From: Plecoglossus altivelis
Lineage: Eukaryota; Chordata; Actinopteri; Osmeriformes; Plecoglossidae
Direction: 5' to 3'
DNA length: 64,000 bases
Assembly: GCA_036571765.1 (NCBI GenBank)
Contig: BROE01000009.1
Span: forward strand, 6,211,646-6,275,645
The first letter of the stretch is position 1. Each line of letters begins with the position of its first letter. Shown here piece by piece: positions 38,101-50,100 of this stretch. The notes under the pieces are model-generated. The model had not been told where the DNA came from. It saw only the letters and a program-made list of their open reading frames with translations, and did not search any database. The position numbers were made by a program, and so were the translations under genes.

Positions 38101-41100
38101 TGCTAATTGCGCGTAATTTCCACTTGTTGTCTGTTCCATTTGCACAACAGCATGTAAAATTTACTGTCAATCAGTGTTGCCGCCTAAGTGGACAGTTTGA
38201 TTTCACAGAAGTGTGATTGACTTGGAGTTACATTGTGTTGTTTAAGTGTTCCCTTTTTTTAACAGTGTATAATGCCATGTTCTCCCCTGATGTTTCTGCT
38301 CCTAGTAATGCTTCAGGTCCTGTACAAGCTGAAGACAGCCAAAGTGTTTGAGCGGGCCCGTTGCAAGGAGGACAAGCCGAGCACAGATATTGTAGATGAG
38401 GACCCGTTTGCCATCCAGACCCTATCGTGGTGCCCAGAGAGCAGGATCTTATGTGTGGCTGGAGTCTCTGCCCATGTGATAATCTACAGGTTCAGCAAAC
38501 AGGAAGTTACCAAAGAAGTGATTCCGGTAACTTCCGTGTTATTTCGTCACCTAGTTCCACAAGGTTTTAAATGTGGAAGATACATATACAGTATATATGT
38601 GGTTCAGTCCTGCATGTTTTAGATGTTATTCTGCTCCAACACACCTGATCCTAATGATTCGTCATAAGCAGGGCTCTGCAGAGCTGGATAATGACCCGTT
38701 CATTAGAACTAGGGGCCTGTTCCATAAAGGCCGCTCAGAAAAGCTTGACTTTCCTCCTAAACCTTATTTGAGTTATTTTAACATGTCAAGCGGTGCTTGA
38801 ATGGTTTCATAAAGGCCAGTTACAGCTCACCCAATCCTACTAATTCAAGTCAGGTCTAAGTAGTAAAACTAAATGCACATGCACCATATGCTTAAGCAGT
38901 CCGAGAGGTAGAATGTGGATTACATCAATCCACTGTGACAAACAGTAATGCACACGGCCACGTGACTACTTGTAGAAAGAGCGTTCCCTTGAAGTTGCTC
39001 CTTCATCCTCCACATCAAAATAAAATGATATGCCATGATTGATGTGAATGATGCAGATCGAGGTCCTTTTTATAGACCTTCACTTCATTGATTGACACAG
39101 TAAATTAAATTGACTTTTTGACATTGTTTTATAAGCCTACCAATAAGCACTGCATTGTCCAGTAGCCAAACATTTTAACATGGTGTTTGTGTCAGGAAAA
39201 TGAAAGTTAGATGGTGCTGTTGTTTTCACCCTTGATAAAGTGTGTGTTGTTTTGGCCCATGACGTAGTTTGTGTTGCTTCACGGTGTGGTGCGCTTTTTC
39301 TCCTCAGCTCCTGGAGGTGCGTATGCAGTGTGAGCTGAATGACGTGGGTTTTCCAGATGGGGTGGGGGAGAAGACCCCCACCCTGCCCTCACTGGGGGCT
39401 ACCTCCTCCAGCCCTCAGGAAAGCGAGCCTATCCCCCCAACCTCCCCAGGCAGCAACTCCACTGACAAGCCCAGGGACAATGTGCCATGTTTAAAGTATG
39501 TCCTGTGTGATGTGCTGTCAGAATATATGATAATGCAATAATATGGACCATGAGGTCTCACCTTTGCGTGTGTTTATTGGCCTTATGTTTGTGTGTCTGC
39601 ATGTGTTATCCGCTGTTACAGGGTGCGGAGTGCCCCTCTAAATCAGTCTCCTGGGTACCAGGTGGAGCTGGTGGTGCAGCTGCTGTGGGTCAGTGGAGAG
39701 CCACCCCAGCCAATCACCAGCCTGACAGTCAATTCTGCCTACGGCCTGTGAGTCCCTCACTCATCACCAATGTCACCACCATCCCGTCACTCATCATCAC
39801 CGTCACCACGGCAACCTTATACTTTGAATTTGTCCTTGGCTCTTCTCTATAAAACACCAAGATATTCAGAATAACCACCACAGTCAGATTTATGTTGAGG
39901 ACTCCCGTCTGTGCTTTGTGTCCCTGACTTGCATTATAGAGTCGTGTTTGGCAGCAGCAGTGGTCTAGCCGTGGTGGACTACCTCCAGAAGACCCTGCTC
40001 CTCCACATGGAAACGCTGGAGCTGTACAGCCCCACAGAGCCCTACCTGAGGCAGCCTCGTTCGCCACGCAAAACACAGCCCTCTGGAGGTCAGGAACTCT
40101 CAGCATTCACTGACCCTCCTCACTTGGCTCCTCCTCACTTAGCTGATCTACCGCAACAACAACAAAAAAATCGGGAGATTCACCCCATTTTAGACAGTTT
40201 TTAACATTTCCTGAATGTGATCATTTAGTTTTTTCTCCACTCATAGACTATTTATGTAGCAACAAAAATGTATCCCTTTGATCTCCTAAAGTAGTTATTG
40301 TAGTAACTTTGTCAATTGAAAATGTGATTGAGGTGAGTGGTAGAATATCAGATTTCCCAGAAGACAGTTTAGTGGGGCATCCTCCTGTGAGCCCCACCAC
40401 TGCCTGTTGTAGCACCATCTCCCTCTGTAGGGGGCAATAGAGGTCATAATACTGATCTATTACACAGACATATAAACACTTCTTACAATTTGATGCTGGT
40501 AGCTGCTTAGCTACTGCTTGACTCCTCACTGTAATTGCTGTTATATAATCTTGTTGTAGTGAAAAATGGGGATTAAATGGGCGTGTTAAGGGTTATATTA
40601 CTGCTAATGACACGATCGTGTCATGACCATGTCAATCCTGTGTTCTTTTTTCATGCTGTTTTTTGGCGCCCCACCTCTCATGTCTTCCTGTCTTGTTGTG
40701 TTGACATATCTCAGTATAGCCAATATAAGGTTGTTGACCTAGACTTACTACTTAGCGGCAACTTAGTCTCTCAAATAATTGGAATAGTAATTAGAGAGGA
40801 AAATAACCCTTCAGTTTATCATTTTATAAATCACTATTGGTATTGTTTTGTTGGTGTGCAAAGTCAATGCAGCGTCTTTTGAGTTTTTCTGCTTTTTCTT
40901 TACTGTATAATGATTTCTTACAGTTTTTTCCGTACTCATCTTATTTTACCCGTCTCTCTCTATGGTTTTGGTAAAGACATTCCACCTGTGACGTCTTGCA
41001 TGTCCAGGCTGTCTAGCTTTTATACTGAGTCTGTGAAAAAACTTCGATCCTCTCACTTCCGTAAGTCACTTCATGTTCTCAATTTCTCTTCTCTCTCAAG

Positions 41101-44100
41101 GTTTATCTCTTCCTCTCTGTTGCTTTGTCATCCATTTTTACCTGGTTATTTCAGACTGCCTGTCGCTCTCTAACATCCCAATAGGAACATAGCCTTACTA
41201 AACACAAAGTGTTAGTCAGGGAATTCACTCAGAGTGAATGTTCAACAGATACATCAGACTACTGTGTTGTTAGTCCAACGCAGTGGTTCTTAACCTTGTT
41301 GGAGGTACTGAACCCCTCCAGTTTCATATGTGCGTTCACCAAACCCTTCTTAATTGGAAAACTTAAATATGATTTTTTCAAAGTCATATAATCATATGAG
41401 TCAGGTGTGTGTCTTGACCTCCACCGAACCCCTGAGACTGACTCAACGAACCCCTGGGGTTCGATCGAACCCAGGTTAAGAACCACTGGTTTAACGTATG
41501 GTGTTGTTAACCAACTCAAGTGAAGTCTAACAGTCAACAGTAAAGCTCAACTCCTGACCTGTCTGTTTGCCTTGAATGAGTTTTGAAAGTCAACACATTT
41601 TGCCTGTCTCTGGTGAAGCCTAGTTAATGACTAAAATAGAAGATTATAAGGGTGTTAGAGCCAGCTCTGTCTGGAAACTGTAATGTTGTTCATGTGGGAG
41701 ACGGCCTCCTAACTTGAGCTTGCTCTCCTCAGCTGTGTGTGAAACCGAGGGAACCAACACCACAGAGGAACGCTGCAAGTCCCCAACATCAGGTAAAACC
41801 TTTTCTTCCGAAAAAGAAAAAAAGTTTCCTACCTCAGCCAAGTCCTAAGTGGAAAAAATTACATAGGGTTGTATGTCAAGCTCGATGCCCGTGAGATGTT
41901 TAAGCAGCGGAAACAAAGAAAAGAGGAATGAAAACATTTAATCATAATAATTAAAGTGATGTCGTTGCCACGGTAGGCCCCATGTCGCCCTGCAACTCAG
42001 ATAAAGAGTGCAAACAGCAAAGGTTTATACAGAAGGGTATGGACTTACACTGCTGCATATGCCCATAGCAGTCCAACACACCAAACACCTGATGTACTTT
42101 TGCTTTGTCTCCTTGTAAAACATATGTGCAGTGAAATCCAAAAGCAGGCGCTTTTCCAAGACGGTTTCCAATGACTTTGGTACTGTATGATCCAAATGTA
42201 CTGTCTTCTCTCTCTCTCAACATCCACATGCTGTCATCTAACCAAGCCACGCCTTAATCACTGTCTGCAACGTCCCATAGTCAATGAAGGGGACATGTAG
42301 ATCATAGCTAGTATGGCCCATAGTTGGGTTGACACCGTTGATAGGAATGGCTATCTGTCAAGTGATACTGTCATGCTTGCTGTGATGCATGACAGAATAG
42401 TTGGCTCATATTCACCTAGATATATTCACTGTGCTGGTTGGGCCAAACATTGGAACAACTTTATTGTCCTAATCGAAGATGAGAATACTGTAGAAGACCA
42501 GAAAAACTTGAGATTCTGGGTAAACGCCTGTCGAACAGTGCACCCCTTCAAAACTATAGACAATCTGCATGTTCAACTCACACAGAACCTGTTTGTTGCA
42601 AATCTGTTTGTTGCAAATGGGGATCAACTCTCCTTAATTTGAGGTATTTGGCAGTGATTTCTCCTTCCTTGCAGGGCCTACTTGAAGTTAAGATACCCTC
42701 ATGAATTAGTTTCATAATTCTCCTCATTCTAATCCCCCCCGTTTCTCTCTTGTCCTGCCTCTGTTTGTTGGAAATTACAGGCCTTGTGTGAGTGTGTGTA
42801 ATACTACGATTGCTAGACTTGTTTGTTCTCTCTCAGGGCAGGTGGAGTTTACGGGGTGTGTGCTTATGGGGGGTGAATCTCCAAGTCTTGGCTGTGCAGC
42901 ATAATGTCTAACTACGCAATGTCATGCTTCTGTCCTGATGTTCTAATCCAGCTGGTTGATCTTTATTTCAAAGCTTCCTCGTGGTCCTAATGAGGCCTGC
43001 TGTGATTAGTGTTCTTCTTTCAACCCAGCCTCATCTTCTCTGTCAGAGAAGGAATCAAAGTGTTTCATAAGTGTTGTGTGCTTTGCTCTTCCTAACAGTA
43101 ATAAAGAACCGCGTTGTCTGTTCTCTTGCAGCAAAGATGTCATGGAAAGTTAGCTCTCCTACCACAGAGCACAAGCCAGACATGGGTAAGCCTTGATTTT
43201 GCGTAGAGGGGATTGTTTGTGAAGTGTGGTTTCTCGCAGGTACCACATCCACCTCTTCCCCCAATCTGAACATGACTTTCTGTCTCAACGTCCTAAAGTG
43301 TCTGACTGTCGGAGTGGGGTCACAAGGCTTGAGTAAAAACTGTGTCAGTGTGAATGTCATAAACTTGTGCACTGAGACACACTGTCATGTCTGTATTGCG
43401 GGGTGTGCAGCAAGTATAGTCCTACGACAGTGCTTCCACAAGCAGTCTGGTTCTGTGAAGGTGGCCAGGAGTCCTGGGACAGCACCCATGCTGGACGTCC
43501 AGAGAAGTCAATCATGTGGCAGCTTCAGTGAGTGGACCTGCCATGGTCTGACCTGGGCTGGAGTGGGGTAAAAGTAGCTGAAACTAACCCCACCTTTCTC
43601 TGCCGGGCCGTTCCCTGCAAGTTGACGCTTGATGTTTCACTTCTTCGTTTGATCTCTCTCTCTTCACTTTCGGGAAGTGCTTTTTAGTTTCTCTGTGTCA
43701 AAACTGCCCTCAGGATTGTGTTTCTTGTTGACAGGATTTTTATTTCCAACCCTGTTGAATTCAGGACGGTGTTTTGAGTTACTCTAATTGGGTGTATTGT
43801 GGTGTTTTTCTGTCGTCGCTAAACTGTCACCATCACCAATAACCATCGCACAGTTGGGTGTTGTTCTTCCAAGAGGCACTTTACAGCATGGGACTCATGT
43901 GTCAGATGGGTTTTATCCTTGTGGGGAGTGGAAGTGTCAATTATTTTTCAATATTTTTCTCAATTAAATGTTCCGTTTTATCTCATCCCTTGGAATGTTA
44001 AAAGTTCTGGAGGCCTTTTGTGTCCCTGTAATAAACTATAGCCTCTAAATTGATTTTCAGCTCCTGAACAGCGTTTTCAATACATTTGCATGAAACTTCT

Positions 44101-47100
44101 GAATGACTGGTTTCCCATTAACTCTGATTATTCCAGCATGTTAGTGCTGGTGGTTTATACATGGGGAAACTGGTTTTTGCAGTGAAAATCTTTGTTCCCA
44201 GCCAGTAATATCTTTTTCATTCAGTGCCTTATATTACAAGATCAGGCTTATAAAATCAAGCTAAAACAGGACAAACTGCATGAAATCAACTATTTCATTC
44301 AGTAGACATATTACAGACAGTAACAATAACAACAATAATTTTGCTTCAGAATCAGTTTTGGAGAAGTTCCGTTTTTTATGGCCCTAAATAATGATATGCA
44401 ATCATTGTACTTTCTAGACTAGTGTTCCTTTACCTCGAAGACACTATTATACTCCATTTTACAAGGCAACAAAGTGTGGATCTGTATCTATGTGAAGGCC
44501 TGTGCATCTTCATGAATGTGCTCAAACTTAACGTGCTCAGACCTACCACCTCACTGGTGACAACCCCCTTTCCTCTGCAAGTATGATATTCTTCTCTCAC
44601 TCTCTGTCTCACACTTCCCTCTCTGTTTGTCCCTGGCTGCACACATCCCCCCCTCCCAGATACCAACAACACCTTTGACCATTCACGCAGCTCCAGTGTA
44701 ACCAGTATAGACAGCGAGTCGCGGGATGCCATCTCCTCCTTCCAGTTGTGTAACAGTTTCCCCAGGAAGACCGACCCTGCCTCAGCCTGGGGACCTAGTC
44801 TTTGGGTGGGCACTTCCCAAGGTGCTGTGCTGTCTGCGGCTCTCTCCTTACCCCCCGACGGAGACCAGAGGCTGCAGGAGCCTGTGGTCGTCTCACCCTG
44901 TGGTAGGTAACATGGGCCAGGGCTATATTTATCCGCTAGGAGGTAAACCATTGGAATTTTTTGTATCATTATTATTATTTTTCTAGTAACTTCATGAGTA
45001 AAATGCTTTGGGATTTGGCACACTGATACAACACTCCACAACTAAGGCCCACACCAAGGATGGCCCATATCAGACTTAGGGGATGTCACAGGCCACGCCA
45101 ACATGTCCACTTTTCAAAGTGATGGCATTGCAACTATGTTGCTCCAATTCTTTTGAAACTTGGTGGACATGCCTGATTTTTCATGAGAAACAAAAAACTC
45201 CTCAAGGGCTATGTTCCGCCATGATGAATTTTCCTGTACAGTGACATTTTGTGAATACCTTTTCAGAATCAGAATCAGTTTTATCCGCTATGCAAGATAT
45301 ACAAGCACAGAAATTACAATGGCAGGAAAGTGCGAACATAGAACATATATGGAACATAATGAAGGTAGATAAAAATATAATAAAAATCTATTATAAAATA
45401 CTAATAAGATAAAAAGTAGACACTAGCTGTACAGATGGGGGGAATATACCTATAGTAAGTGGGGTATATATAGTACAGGGGGAGGGGGGTATATACACAG
45501 TAATGCAAAATCACAGTGCTAAGTTTTAAGTTGTCATGTCATGTGCTAAAGTGGCCCTGTTGAAGAGGGCAATAGCAGAGGGGTAGAAGCTGTTGCTGTG
45601 GCGAGAGGTTTTGGTCCTGATGGACCGCAGCCCCCTGCCAGAGGGGACCATCTGAAGCACAGACTGTCCAGGGTGGGAGGAGTCGGCCATATTCTTACTC
45701 ACTCGCCTCAAGGACCTCTAGGTGTGCAGGTCCTCGAGGGATGGCAGGCTGCAGCCTATAACCTTCTTGGCGGCACGGATGATGTGCCGCAGTCTGCTCT
45801 TGTCCTTGTCAGTGGCAGCAGTGTACCAGACGGTGATGGAGGGGGTGACGATGGACTCAATAGCCGTATAGAATTGCACCATCATTGTCTTTAGCAGGTT
45901 GAATTTCTTCAGCTGCGTAGGACATTTTCTGCTGGGCTTTCGTAACGAGTGCATGCATGCATGCCTGCTGCTTGAAGCTATACTTAGGGTTCCTCCTGTA
46001 GGAGGAAACTAATTGTTTTCGCCTGAAGATTGGCATACATCGTCATGGGGAACAAAAAAGTATTAAGGGCCTATAAAGTCAGACTTGTGATTATTTGTAA
46101 GTAAGAGCATGTTACATGTAGTGAGCGTATCTGATAGTCTGCATCACGTACATTAAAGTTGTGTTTTCGTAGATTTTTTTTACTGCTTCGGGCACTGTAA
46201 ACTTATTTTTACATTTAACAAGAGTAACAAGAGTTATTTGACAAAGGACTATACTACCGTGTACATTTAAAACATATTTTGCCATTTGTTTCCCAGGGAC
46301 CCTGGTGAGACTAAAAGGAGGGGTGGTGACCATGGCCTTTCTGGACATGTCAGGGGCCCTCATTCCCCGCCCGTGCGAACCGTGGTTTGAGCCCAATGCC
46401 ACTGACCAGGACAGGGAGCGTCCAAAGAGGCGCCAGCCTGCCTTGCCCCTGGCCTCCTCTGAGGGCCAGTATGCTGTGGTGTGCTCCGAGAACCAAGCCA
46501 AGGTGGTGTTGCTGCCCTCACACGCCTGTGTCCACAAGCACAACATCACAGAGGCCTCATTTGTGCTAAGGGCCGAGGTGGTGCAGCTGGCCGGGGGACT
46601 CTGCATCATGTGCTTTTGTGCCAATGGACACATCATGGCTCTGAGGTACTTAACCAGCACCACCCTGGGTCTGTACTGGACTCTATTGTACTGCTCGATG
46701 CTCTGCTGAACTGCACAGTAACTACAATGTCTTGAAAACTAGTTTTCCTCATTTTGCTTTGATTTTTCTGACTCTCACTCTCTTCCCTCTCTCCCTCCTC
46801 TCATTTATTTTCTCCCCCCACTCCCTCCATCTCCTGTTTCCCAGCCTGCCCAGTCTCAGGCCTCTGCTGAATGTGAACTACCTGCCCCTGACCGATATGA
46901 GGATAGCCAGGACCTTCTGCTTCTCCAACCTGGGCCAGGCCCTCTACATGAACTCCTCCATGGAGATCCAGAGAATCACCTACAGCCAGGATACCTGTGA
47001 CAACCTGCAGGTTTGCCCCTCTCTCTATCTGAATTCTGTGTCTTGATGGCAGCATCTAACTGACAGTTTTTCTCCATTGGTTTGGCTCATTTCACAAAAC

Positions 47101-50100
47101 AGAAATTACATTCTCGAAACAACACTTTCAAATACTCCAAACCGCCGGGCACTCTACTCGCAGTAGATTGGAATTTCTAATTCCTTTAATAAAATTGCAA
47201 TTGTACTATTGTCATTGCAAATGACACATTCAATTTCCTACAGTGTGAACACAATGATTTAGCACATCTTTCTAAGTGGTTAGGTACAATTGCCTTTAGT
47301 TAGGCCAGTTGAATATATCTTGCTGTTCTCAACTGTCTGTTGCTTCTCAGTCAAGTGGGTGTTCTCTGCAAAACATATTGGCATATCAAGTTCAAGTTGA
47401 GCTTTATTGTCATTCCGCTACATGCGGGGGCATACAGTGGAACGAAATGTTGTGCCTCACAGAGCCACGGTGCTACATAAGTACAGGCATACAACAATCA
47501 AGTAAAAATATACAGTATATAACGTGTATATGTGTAATATGTTTCCTTGTGTACATCATAACCTGCATGATAATTCACTCCACTCTCAAAATCTTTCAGG
47601 CACATAATACAATGAAAAACATCATGGTATATACTGTAATATAAATCTCTTGGATCATCTGCTTACATGCAATTGTCAGTTGCATCTAGAACTTCACTAA
47701 TAAAGGGAGTGTCGCACATCTGATCACCAATCACATATTAAGTTTAGTTAGCTGACAGGTACCATCCAGGGGTATATGGTAAATAATCCCATCAAATATA
47801 TATACCAAGTGTAGTACAATGTATGAACATGGAAGCATCTTGCCAAGGAAACAACCAAAAGAAACGACCTGTCTGAGGAAGAGGAGGAAGAAGGGTGTGT
47901 GGTGGTGGACTAAGGGGAAGGCTGAGGAGGACAAAGACAACAAGCATAATGGAGCTGGAGGCGACTGAGACCCCTCATCTTTGTGAAGGTAGCTTGCTTC
48001 AGTCTGTCCATAGAAAGACAGCTTTGCCGAAATGTTGCCGGTCATAGTGGATGTCCCAGGCCAGCACAGGTGCAACATCACCATGTGTGTTACCGTTTCA
48101 GAGAAGGGTGTAGTCACACACATTCCTAGTCTTGGCCATACAATACCCAGAAATGCATGGTGTTCTTGGACTGCCTGCACTCCAATAGAGCATCATTTGC
48201 CTACATTTGTCATTGTATGGACATTGTAAGCTACCACCATGGCCCGCTCACAAGGGTGTGGTTCACTGCCCGTCTAAGAATGCTGACGATGCTCTCAACA
48301 CCTTACTGCCCATTCCTCGATCCTATCCTGAGTTCTCTCTGCATGGAGGTGGAAGGTCAATGAGCATCGGGCAATAGATGCTGCGTGTGATGTTGTCACA
48401 GCAGATCAGCTTAAGAGATTGCTGCAGCATGCACAACAATTCTTCCCTTTCTGTATCCCCAGACACAGATGAGTGCAATGATGAGAAAGAGAATGAGAAC
48501 AACTAGCCTAGTGGAACTCCAGTTTTGCTTTACTGTCTATACTTTACTGTCCGTGTTGTTAGTAGTGTAGACTATAAATGTTTTTGATGTGCTGATTGAA
48601 TGACAGTATATTGTCCTGAGCACATGTTCTGTCAACCACAATATATAAATAATCTACTTCAGTAACCGTTTAGGGTCAATTGACTGAGCCAAAATTGACA
48701 TGTGCACATGAGGGATCTTTCAATGGTCCACTGCCATATTTACAAAACATCCAAACATGCAGTGTTTACGCCAAAGGGACATTTCATTTTGGGGGCTCTA
48801 ACATTTTCTATGAGAAAAGAAAGTTTCATTTTGACAGATGAGTTTTGGAAAAGATAAGACCTTTTGCTTTTACCGTGTGCTATGGTGTTTTGCTGAATCG
48901 GGTTTATTTTGGCAAATGTATTAAAAGTTTTGACAATGACCTCTTTCATCGTTTTCATTTTGGGGTACAGCCCTTTTATATTAGAAAACTAAACGGTTTT
49001 GAAGTACAACTGACTCCATGTAGTTGTGCTGAGCCACATAGGCAATTTTGCCAAGGGCTTTGAGAATGCAGAGAATCTGTGACAAGAATTCAGCCAAAGG
49101 AATGGAGAAAAACTGTAATACTGTTCATTTAAATGTAATGCCTTTTTATTTTATTCTTTTGAATGGCCTGATAATTAAAGCATTAGGTTCTTAGTTTTTT
49201 TATTGCCGTAGTTTTATATTTACATCCTTTTCCTCCTGCATATTGGGCTTGTATCAGTTGGGTCTGGGTCAAGGGTCTGCAACATGTAGCTCCCACACAG
49301 CTTTAGAATTAGTGATCCATTTAATAATCAGTACCCCAACAGGAGATACACTGACCTTTGGTCTTCTATCTTTTCTTCCCTTAATAACATACCGAAACTG
49401 GGGAAAAAAGCTTAATGAATATAGCATTAATTAAATGTACCTGCTATTTCATCTCTCAAACTCAAGTCCAGCTTTTCATCCATTGTGGCTCTACATTTTT
49501 GTTGAAAAATTGAAATTGTTTGAATTGTTGTTGCTCTCAAAAAGGTTGTCGACCCCTGATCTAGGGTTATTCTATGGTCAAATATTTTTTACTTGCCTTA
49601 GATGGAACCTGTGAAAGTAACATTGACACAAATAATTTGTTTGTGTGTTCTCCAGGAGATGCTGAGTGAATTGTTCACCCCTGTAGAGATGCCCGAAGCC
49701 CCCAACAGAGGATTCTTTAAGGGCCTGTTTGGTGGAGGTGCTCAGTCCCTGGACAGAGAAGACCTCTGTAAGTATTCAAAGATAAATTATCTCCTTTCAT
49801 CAAGTTCAAATTTATCATATAGAACAGAATATTTACTGCCATGCCAAGATAGTTGTTAGGAATTTGCTTCAGTATGCTCGCAACAGACACAACCAATCAT
49901 AACAAAAATCAATCAAAGCTATATATACTTCTTCAATGATGCAAACATAAGTTAGAGTGGAAATCAAGCACTTGATTTTTGAATGATGTCTTAGATCCTG
50001 AGACTAAGTTTTTTTTATTTTGAAGGACACACTCTTGACACTTCTGTTTGCTCTGCCTGTGCTAGTTGGCGAGACGACTGCAGGGAAGGCCTCCAGCTCC

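Noticed and set aside
42313..42642. 109-residue frame in stxbp5 intron 19
   Set aside because: No recognised homology and no flanking splice signals in phase with exons 19 and 20; left as unexplained.
44430..45041. 203-residue minus-strand frame opposite stxbp5 exon 21
   Set aside because: It runs across an exon and both introns, with no homology; shadow of the real gene.
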